Assembly (NCBI GenBank): GCA_016795125.1
Contig: JAEUIG010000350.1
Coordinates: forward strand, 1 to 5,323
Source of the DNA: Planctomycetaceae bacterium
Lineage (GTDB): Bacteria > Planctomycetota > Planctomycetia > Planctomycetales > Planctomycetaceae
Direction of reading: 5' to 3'
DNA length: 5,323 nt
Shown: piece after piece, positions 1-4,611 of the stretch
Position numbering within the stretch: the first letter of the stretch is position 1
Layout: each line of letters opens with the position of its first letter
The notes under the pieces: generated by a model
The model's input: the letters and a program-made list of their open reading frames with translations, nothing else
Databases searched by the model: none
Told to the model about the DNA's origin: nothing
Program-made: the position numbers and the translations under genes

Positions 1-1287
1 CGACGTGCCGTACATCGTGCCGCCGCGAACACCGGCGCCGGCGAACAGCGCGGGGAAACAGTAGCTCCAGTGATCGCGGCCGTCCTGCGATCCGCGATTC
101 TTGAACGTCGGCGTGCGGCCCATTTCGCCGGCGACGAAGACCAGTGTTTCGTCGAGCAGGCCCCGGTTGTCCAGGTCGTCCAGCAGGGCGGCGAAACCGC
201 GATCGAACCCCGGCAGCAGATGATCGCGCATCACCCCTTCCAGGCAGCCGTGCATGTCCCAGCTGCCGCAGACGTCGCCGCGCACAGCGAGGTCCCAGGC
301 GACGGTAACGAACCTCGCGCCGGCTTCAATCATGCGGCGCCCCATCAGCAGGGACTGCCCGAACAGGTTGCGGCCGTAGTTGTCGCGCAGCGGGTCGGCT
401 TCCTGGCGCAGGTCAAAGGCGTCGGCGATCTGCGGGGACGACAGCAACTGCATCGCGCGGCTTTCCAGGCCGTTGTAACTGCGGACGGCGGACTGGCGTT
501 CGAGGCGGCGGCGTTCGTCGTCGAGTTGAGTGAGCAGTGTGCGGCGATGGTCGAGCCGGTCGAGCGAAACTTCCGGGAACGACTCCAGTCCGTTCAGACG
601 GAAGTCCAGTTCGTCATCGGTGCAGTCGCGGAAATACGGATTGTCGGCCGAATTCTTCGCCAGGATCCGGGTGGCCATCGGGTTCCAGGCTTTCCCGAGC
701 CACCCGGCGTACTGGCCGTTGATGTCGTAGCCCGCGAAGTGGCCGAGCAGCCGTGGCAGGTAGACGTAGCCGGGAAAGTCCGGGGGCGCTCCGCGCGCCT
801 GCTGATCGAGATACGAGATGACCGACCCGTACGCCGGCCAGTCCTTGTCGGTGGCGTCGACGTTGTCCGCGCCGCGGTTGGCGGGCGGAATCGGCCGGCC
901 GGTCTGGATGATGTGCGTGCCGTTATGGTCGTTCTGCGCGTGATTCACCGTGCGGATGACGCAGTACTTGTCCGATCGCTCGGCCAGCCGCGGCAGATGT
1001 TCGCAGATACGCAGGTCGGGAGTCCGTGCCGCAATGGGCCGGAACGGGCCGCGGATGTTGCTCGCGGCGTCCGGCTTCATGTCGAACGTCTCAAGCTGGC
1101 TCGGTCCGCCGTAGAGAAAGACGAACAGGACGGATTTCGCCCGTACCACCGGTGCATCGAGGGCCGCTTCGGCTGCCCAGACCTTGGGCAGACTCAAGCC
1201 GAGCAGTCCGGCGCCGCCAATCTGAAGCAGTTCACGCCGTGCGAGACCGCCGCATGTACGACGCGGATGGCTGAGGACGGTGAGCAT
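1..1287 (-). CDS. DUF1501 domain-containing protein, Tat-exported, C-terminus cut by window edge
   Basis: The frame is open for 429 codons from the ATG at 1287 down to base 1, so the C-terminus lies outside the window. I read an N-terminal twin-arginine leader (RREL at residues 17-20, then a hydrophobic run IGGAGLLGLSLP and an AEA stretch suiting cleavage near residue 40), followed by FVFLYGGPSQLETFD around 55-69, GEMGRTP at 387-393 and GRDHW at 403-407. These are the hallmark blocks of DUF1501, a family abundant in planctomycetes, related to alkaline phosphatase/sulfatase folds and of unproven function; usual length is roughly 430-480 residues, so only a few dozen residues should be missing. 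The start is chosen because an in-frame TGA lies 16 codons upstream with no other start between. AAGG stands only 2 nt before the ATG, a poor Shine-Dalgarno. DUF1501 genes often sit beside DUF1549/DUF1553 cytochrome-type genes; none lies upstream here. Export is inferred; catalytic role unknown. Confidence 0.93.
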   Translation of the reverse strand, partial: MLTVLSHPRRTCGGLARRELLQIGGAGLLGLSLPKVWAAEAALDAPVVRAKSVLFVFLYGGPSQLETFDMKPDAASNIRGPFRPIAARTPDLRICEHLPRLAERSDKYCVIRTVNHAQNDHNGTHIIQTGRPIPPANRGADNVDATDKDWPAYGSVISYLDQQARGAPPDFPGYVYLPRLLGHFAGYDINGQYAGWLGKAWNPMATRILAKNSADNPYFRDCTDDELDFRLNGLESFPEVSLDRLDHRRTLLTQLDDERRRLERQSAVRSYNGLESRAMQLLSSPQIADAFDLRQEADPLRDNYGRNLFGQSLLMGRRMIEAGARFVTVAWDLAVRGDVCGSWDMHGCLEGVMRDHLLPGFDRGFAALLDDLDNRGLLDETLVFVAGEMGRTPTFKNRGSQDGRDHWSYCFPALFAGAGVRGGTMYGTS

Positions 1288-1342
1288 CGCCTTCGCCGTT
1301 CTAGCTGAGGGAGACGCGGCAGCCGCTGCGCCGCATCACCCC

Positions 1343-1371
1343 AGTTTATTCATCGGAGAATGTTGATGCAA
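1343..1371 (-). promoter_or_regulatory. Weak candidate sigma-70-type promoter for the DUF1501 gene
   Basis: On the minus strand TTGCAT (1366-1371) and TAAACT (1343-1348) are 17 bp apart, the standard spacing. The first matches the -35 consensus at 3 of 6 bases and the second matches the -10 consensus at 4 of 6. A start near 1335 would leave a leader of about 50 nt before the ATG at 1287. This is the AT-richest short stretch upstream of the gene, but the match is weak and planctomycete promoters are poorly defined, so this is only a candidate. Confidence 0.22.
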
Positions 1372-1388
1372 TTGCGTTGAGCGCGTAC

Positions 1389-1442
1389 GAAGCAGGGAAA
1401 AACAGGAGGGAACAGAGGTAACGAAGGAGGGCGAAGTAGGAG
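1389..1442 (+). other. Purine-rich tract with five GGA motifs on the plus strand
   Basis: The plus strand is almost entirely purine here and contains GGA at 1396, 1405, 1409, 1426 and 1439; three are AGGA (1404-1407, 1425-1428, 1438-1441). On the minus strand it reads as imperfect units of the type CCTnnTTCG or CCTnTGTT. It could be a degenerate tandem repeat, or, if transcribed in the plus direction, a cluster of CsrA-type binding motifs. No promoter or hairpin presenting the GGAs in loops was found by eye. Confidence 0.45.
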
Positions 1443-1453
1443 CACATTTCTTG

Positions 1454-1477
1454 CGTTGTGTCTTTTGAGGCGTTGTG
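1454..1477 (+). repeat. Short direct repeat, CGTTGTG twice
   Basis: CGTTGTG occurs at 1454-1460 and again at 1471-1477, 17 bp apart. The surrounding plus-strand text (TTGCGTTGTG, then GGCGTTGTGGTTCAAA) reads like a degenerate copy of a short GCGTT-rich repeat. It may belong to the same mosaic of small repeats as 1565-1630. Confidence 0.35.
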
Positions 1478-1515
1478 GTTCAAAGGTCGGCCGGCAAAAA
1501 AGCGACCTCGCCGAA

Positions 1516-1536
1516 CGGCAGGTCGATCGCCTGCCG
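1516..1536. repeat. Perfect inverted repeat, 7-bp stem, possible hairpin downstream of csrA
   Basis: CGGCAGG (1516-1522) and CCTGCCG (1530-1536) form a perfect 7-bp GC-rich stem around the 7-nt loop TCGATCG, which itself contains the palindrome CGATCG. It lies about 130 nt past the csrA stop. On the minus strand a run of six T follows, but only some 14 nt after the stem (1496-1501), so it is not a textbook intrinsic terminator. A second, looser pairing AGGTCG (1484-1489) with CGACCT (1503-1508) encloses that T run. It could terminate the operon, act as an RNA-processing site, or be a protein-binding palindrome. Confidence 0.4.
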
Positions 1537-1564
1537 GGAATCCTGCTGCTGCCGTGGCGACCCG

Positions 1565-1630
1565 AACGGAACACACATGACGCAGATTGAAGCGATTGGC
1601 GCAGATCAACGAACCTGCGGAACACACCGA
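1565..1630 (+). repeat. Degenerate short direct repeats (CGGAACACAC and CGCAGAT)
   Basis: CGGAACACAC occurs exactly at 1567-1576 and 1618-1627, 51 bp apart. Between them CGCAGAT occurs at 1581-1587 and 1600-1606. CCGAACG also occurs three times across the spacer (1511, 1562, 1627). The wording resembles short CGCAGATT-type repeats that I recall from intergenic DNA of environmental bacteria, though I cannot verify that here. This is consistent with a decayed dispersed element rather than a gene. Confidence 0.45.
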
Positions 1631-1665
1631 ACGCTTGAACCCGGCGAGTGGCGCCGCTGTACTCG

Positions 1666-1989
1666 TCAGTAAGAGTCCAAGTCATCGCGCGTCAGGCATT
1701 CGCGCACGATCTGTCGATGCCGCGCGGCCTCGAAACCGATCCGAACGTGATTCGCTTCAAGCCTGATCACCCAGATCTGGATGTCGTCGTCGATGTGAAT
1801 CTGCTCCTGTAGGCGTCGCCACAACGTCACTCGTGATGCGACGGCAATGTCTTCAGGCATCAGCCGGACTCGCTGGGCGCCAGTCGCATTAACTGCAAGA
1901 CGCACTCGCTCCCCGTCCAACTCGCATAACGCGACGGTGTACGCGTCCACCGTCACCGCTTCGCCGGGATGCATCGAAAGCACCAGCAT
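1666..1989 (-). CDS. csrA: Tandem CsrA protein: two CsrA-family RNA-binding domains in one chain
   Basis: The 107-residue product starts MLVLSMHPGEAVTV, the CsrA/RsmA N-terminal signature; CsrA proteins bind GGA motifs in mRNA leaders and control translation and stability. E. coli CsrA is 61 residues, so this is nearly twice that. Residues 1-48 form domain 1: L4, G9 and E10 are kept, but the RNA-contacting R6 and R7 are Met and His, and R44 appears to be Pro45. Residues 53-100 align with E. coli CsrA 1-48 without a gap: L56, R58 and R59 match L4, R6 and R7, VRIG (82-85) matches the core, and R96 matches R44. A longer ORF begins at 2079, inside the sulfatase gene; I chose 1989 because the family signature starts there and AGGG precedes it by 6 nt. 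The start is 8 nt behind the sulfatase stop, implying co-transcription and likely translational coupling. CsrA-family membership is secure; regulatory targets are unknown. Confidence 0.9.
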   Translation of the reverse strand: MLVLSMHPGEAVTVDAYTVALCELDGERVRLAVNATGAQRVRLMPEDIAVASRVTLWRRLQEQIHIDDDIQIWVIRLEANHVRIGFEAARHRQIVRECLTRDDLDSY

Positions 1990-1995
1990 TGGTGA

Positions 1996-2000
1996 CCCTA
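1996..2000 (-). promoter_or_regulatory. Ribosome binding site of the tandem csrA, overlapping the sulfatase stop codon
   Basis: On the minus strand TAGGG runs through the sulfatase TAG stop; the AGGG core (1996-1999) is followed by a 6-nt spacer and the csrA ATG at 1989. This placement supports the internal ATG rather than the longer frame from 2079, and means ribosomes ending the sulfatase would sit on the csrA initiation region. No GGA motif overlaps it, so CsrA autorepression at this site is not evident. Confidence 0.55.
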
Positions 2001-3338
2001 CGGGCGCGGGAAGAAAGTCTCGATGTCCACTATTGCCGGTTTTGGATGCTCTACGCTGAGCGGCTGCATGTCGCCCCACTCGGCCTGCTGTTCCGCCAAC
2101 AGCGCCAGCAGCGTCTGCACGCGCTTGGCCTGTGCCGGATCGCCCGACAGGTCGTGCATCTCGTGCGGGTCATCCGCGAGATTGAAGAGTTGCGTGACGG
2201 CGACCTGCGGGTAGTGGATGAGTTTCCAGTCTCCCTGGCGCACGGCGCGTTGCACGTCGCGGTAGGCGAGAAACAGCGTGTCGCGGACCGCATCGACGCG
2301 CCCCTGGATCACGGGCGTGAGGTCGCGGCCGTCGATGTCGTCCGGTATCGGCACGCCGGTCAGGCCGCAGAGCGTCGGGTAAATGTCGAACAGGTAAGCG
2401 AATGCGTCGGATTCGCCGTGCGGGACGTCCGGACCGCGAACGATCAGCGGCGGCTTCATCCCGTCTTCGTACAGGTTCTGCTTACCGAATAACCCGTGAC
2501 TGCCGATCGCGAGGCCGTGATCTGACGTGAGCACAACGATCGTGTTGTTCCATTCGCCACGATCGTCCAGCGTCGCAAACAGCCGGCCCAGCTGCTGGTC
2601 CATGTGGGTGATCATCGCGTAGTAGTCGTGCAGGTGCCGGCGGACCGCATCGGGAGTGCGGGGCCAGGCTTCCAGCTGCTCGTCGCGGACCAGCATTTCG
2701 CCGTTGTCGAACGGGTGAAACGGCAGGTAGTTGGCCGGCAGCGGAATGTCGTCGGCCTTGTAAATCGCCCGCGATTCCGGGTTCGTGCCGCGCGGATCGT
2801 GCGGGCCGGCGAATTCGATCAGGATAAAGAATGGCTTCTCTGCCGCCTGCTGTTCCAGAAACTCAATCGCCGCGTCGACCTCGGTGCGTCCCGAGAATCC
2901 GCCGGTCCGTTCCGCCTGGTCATCGAGGTAGCGGGATTGAGCGAACGCCTTGTGCAACGGATGCGGCGTGTTCCCGCGCTTGCCGATGTGAAAAGTGGCG
3001 TAGCCGGCGTCGGCGAACGACTTCCCCAGATGCGGACGTTGCTCGACGCCCTCGAGCCGGTACAGCGAGCGTCCGGAGTGCAGCATCGTCCGGCTTGGCA
3101 TGCAGACCGCCGGCTGCATGCTGCCCATGCAGTAGGCGTTGTGGAATACGAAGCCCTCATGCACCAGCCGATCCATGTTCGGCGTGATGATGTGCGGATT
3201 GCCGAGCGCCGCGACCGTGTCCGCGCGCTGATCGTCGGTTACCAGCAACACGACGTTCGGTCGGCTGCCTGCGCCGGCAACTGTGGCGCCACCGATCGAA
3301 AGCAAGCACAGGAGCAGTGCAAATCGCGGGACACTCAT
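1998..3338 (-). CDS. Secreted S1-family (formylglycine-dependent) sulfatase
   Basis: This 446-residue protein should hydrolyse sulfate esters outside the cytoplasm. It opens with a Sec-type signal peptide (hydrophobic residues 6-22, likely cleavage after AGA near 24), then RPNVVLLVTDDQR (metal-binding DD near 35-36). Cys79 heads CMPSR, the CxPSR signature in which Cys is converted to formylglycine by the FGE enzyme; the usual following TG is SG here. Further marks are GKR near 119, H180 in AGPHD, TSDHG with D273-H274 as metal/sulfate ligands, and a C-terminal QLFNLADDPHEMHDLS block usual in bacterial sulfatases. The substrate cannot be told from sequence; polysaccharide sulfates are common targets in planctomycetes. 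The start is uncertain: the frame stays open upstream into tdh, and an ATG at 3407, 11 nt past the tdh stop, would add 23 basic residues. I prefer 3338 because it gives a normal signal peptide. Neither start has a clear Shine-Dalgarno. The tandem csrA follows 8 nt downstream. Confidence 0.93.
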   Translation of the reverse strand: MSVPRFALLLCLLSIGGATVAGAGSRPNVVLLVTDDQRADTVAALGNPHIITPNMDRLVHEGFVFHNAYCMGSMQPAVCMPSRTMLHSGRSLYRLEGVEQRPHLGKSFADAGYATFHIGKRGNTPHPLHKAFAQSRYLDDQAERTGGFSGRTEVDAAIEFLEQQAAEKPFFILIEFAGPHDPRGTNPESRAIYKADDIPLPANYLPFHPFDNGEMLVRDEQLEAWPRTPDAVRRHLHDYYAMITHMDQQLGRLFATLDDRGEWNNTIVVLTSDHGLAIGSHGLFGKQNLYEDGMKPPLIVRGPDVPHGESDAFAYLFDIYPTLCGLTGVPIPDDIDGRDLTPVIQGRVDAVRDTLFLAYRDVQRAVRQGDWKLIHYPQVAVTQLFNLADDPHEMHDLSGDPAQAKRVQTLLALLAEQQAEWGDMQPLSVEHPKPAIVDIETFFPRP

Positions 3339-3418
3339 TGCCGGCTTAACAATTCGTTTTGCAAGAGCGCTTGAACGCCGTATGGCAGAGGCAAAGTCAC
3401 GCCGCATGCGAACCCATT

Positions 3419-4450
3419 TTACATCTCGCTCCAGTCCAGGATGACCTTCCCGGACTGTCCGGATTTCATCGCGGCGAAGCCCTGTTCGTAGTCGCCGGCG
3501 TGCAGCCGGTGCGTGATGACCGGCGAGATGTCGAGGCCCCCCTGCAGCATCACGGTCATCTTGTACCAGGTCTCGTACATTTCGCGGCCGTAGATGCCCT
3601 TGATCGTGAGCATGTTGAAGATCACGGTGTTCCAGTCGATCGACATCTCGTGCTCCGGGATGCCCAGCATGGCGATCTTTCCGCCGTGCGCCATGTTGGC
3701 CAGCATGTCGCGAAACGCGGCCGGGTTGCCGGACATTTCCAGCCCCACGTCGAAGCCCTCCTTCATGCCGAGTTCCTTCTGAACGTCGGCCAGCTTTTCG
3801 GTGCGGACGTCGACCGTCCGCGTGGCGCGCATCTTCTTTGCCAGTTCCAGCCGCCACGGGTTCACATCGGTCACCACGACGTACCGCGCCCCGGCGTACT
3901 GCGCCACCGCCGCTGCCATGCAGCCGATTGGCCCGGCCCCGGTGATCAGCACGTCCTCACCCAGCAGGTCGAACGACAGCGCCGTGTGCACGGCATTGCC
4001 GAACGGATCGAAGATCGACGCCACGTCGAGGTCGATTCCCGGCGCGTGATGCCAGACGTTCGTTTGTGGAACAGCGATGTATTCGGCGAAAGCGCCGGGA
4101 CGGTTCACGCCGATCCCCTGCGTGTGCGCACACAGGTGCCGCCGGCCGGCGAGGCAGTTTCGGCAATGCCCGCAGACGACGTGCCCCTCTCCGCTGACGA
4201 TCTCGCCGGGGAAGAAGTCATGGACGTTCGAACCGACTTCCAGCACTTCGCCCACGAACTCGTGGCCGACGACCATCGGCACGGGGATCGTCTTCTGGGC
4301 CCAGGCGTCCCAATTGTAGATGTGCAGGTCGGTGCCGCAGATGCCGGTCTTGCGGACCCTGATCAGCACGTCGTTGATGCCGGGCTTCGGTTCGGGAACG
4401 TCGTCGAGCCACAGGCCGGGCCGGGAATGCTGCTTGACGAGAGCTTTCAT
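3419..4450 (-). CDS. tdh: L-threonine 3-dehydrogenase
   Basis: This 343-residue zinc-dependent medium-chain dehydrogenase oxidises L-threonine with NAD+ to 2-amino-3-ketobutyrate in the cytoplasm, the first step of threonine breakdown to glycine and acetyl-CoA. It is full length (E. coli Tdh is 341 residues) and matches that enzyme closely throughout. The N-terminal catalytic domain has Cys38 in the TGICGTD motif, His63-Glu64 in GHEF, His90, and the structural zinc cysteines 93, 96, 99 and 107; FDPFGNAVHT stands near 147-156. The Rossmann domain has GAGPIG at 171-176 and Asp195 to bind the NAD ribose. SGQSGKVIL near the C-terminus is also conserved. The ATG at 4450 gives the standard MKAL start; no Shine-Dalgarno precedes it. 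The usual partner kbl is not adjacent on either side. The gap to the sulfatase is 80 nt, so co-transcription is possible but unproven. Confidence 0.96.
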   Translation of the reverse strand: MKALVKQHSRPGLWLDDVPEPKPGINDVLIRVRKTGICGTDLHIYNWDAWAQKTIPVPMVVGHEFVGEVLEVGSNVHDFFPGEIVSGEGHVVCGHCRNCLAGRRHLCAHTQGIGVNRPGAFAEYIAVPQTNVWHHAPGIDLDVASIFDPFGNAVHTALSFDLLGEDVLITGAGPIGCMAAAVAQYAGARYVVVTDVNPWRLELAKKMRATRTVDVRTEKLADVQKELGMKEGFDVGLEMSGNPAAFRDMLANMAHGGKIAMLGIPEHEMSIDWNTVIFNMLTIKGIYGREMYETWYKMTVMLQGGLDISPVITHRLHAGDYEQGFAAMKSGQSGKVILDWSEM

Positions 4451-4524
4451 GGACGATGGTCGGAAGCCGGAGGTCTGAGTTCAGGCGACACGCGCGAGCG
4501 GCGCTGATTTAAGCACATGCGCAC

Positions 4525-4542
4525 CGCAGGACATAGCCTGCG
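4525..4542. repeat. Perfect 6-bp inverted repeat upstream of tdh
   Basis: CGCAGG (4525-4530) and CCTGCG (4537-4542) enclose the 6-nt loop ACATAG. It lies about 75 nt before the tdh start. No T run follows on either strand, so termination is unlikely; it could be an operator or a chance palindrome. Confidence 0.3.
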
Positions 4543-4573
4543 AGAAGAATTTGTCGTTGCCCCGCCGTCTGCT

Positions 4574-4601
4574 GTGGCAGGACGATCAATGCTCGTGCCA
4601 C
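4574..4601 (-). terminator. Possible terminator hairpin behind the EF-hand gene, no T tract
   Basis: GTGGCA (4574-4579) pairs with TGCCAC (4596-4601), and CGA/TCG (4583-4585 with 4593-4595) extends the stem past a 3-nt bulge, leaving a 7-nt loop. On the minus strand the hairpin begins 10 nt after the EF-hand TAG, where a terminator belongs. There is no following T run, so it may instead be a 3'-end stabilising structure. Confidence 0.35.
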
Positions 4602-4611
4602 CGACCGTCGA

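Larger units (their letters stand above)
1288..1665. other. Intergenic spacer (378 bp) between the tandem csrA gene and the DUF1501 gene
   Basis: I see no credible gene here. The minus-strand ORFs of 93 and 111 codons that cross it are rich in Arg, Ser and Cys, match no family I know, and one overlaps the csrA stop. The spacer instead holds, from right to left: imperfect short direct repeats (about 1565-1630), a 7-bp perfect inverted repeat (1516-1536), a pair of 7-bp repeats (1454-1477), a purine tract on the plus strand (1389-1442) and an AT-richer stretch (1341-1375) that could hold the promoter of the DUF1501 gene. The content changes sharply from the GC-rich flanking genes, so this looks like non-coding or relic repeat DNA. 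Confidence 0.6.
4451..4611. other. Spacer between the EF-hand gene and tdh
   Basis: These 161 bp separate the EF-hand stop from the tdh start. They hold two small hairpins listed separately and should contain the tdh promoter if tdh is transcribed on its own. I found no convincing -35/-10 pair by eye and no Shine-Dalgarno before tdh. Confidence 0.5.

Noticed and set aside
70..1308. Plus-strand 412-codon ORF
   Set aside because: It lies exactly antisense to the DUF1501 gene, whose conserved motifs are clear. Its protein has no recognisable domain and the composition of a high-GC shadow frame.
1346..1685. Minus-strand ORFs of 93 and 111 codons in the spacer
   Set aside because: They run through short-repeat and purine-tract DNA, overlap each other in different frames and resemble no protein family.
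1990..2079. 30-codon N-terminal extension of the csrA gene
   Set aside because: It lies within the sulfatase C-terminus, precedes the family-typical MLVLS start, and a Shine-Dalgarno supports the internal ATG.
3303..3338. Possible lipobox LLLC at residues 8-11 of the sulfatase
   Set aside because: The cysteine comes too early, with almost no hydrophobic region before it; an ordinary Sec cleavage near residue 24 fits better.
2604..3374. Plus-strand 256-codon ORF
   Set aside because: Antisense to the sulfatase, including its CMPSR site; no family resemblance.
3339..3857. Extension of the sulfatase frame to a 619-codon ORF
   Set aside because: The extra part overlaps tdh on the same strand in another frame and would bury the signal peptide 170 residues into the protein.
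3359..4507. Plus-strand 382-codon ORF
   Set aside because: Antisense to tdh, which is unmistakable over its full length. His/Val/Asp-rich translation is typical of a mirror frame.
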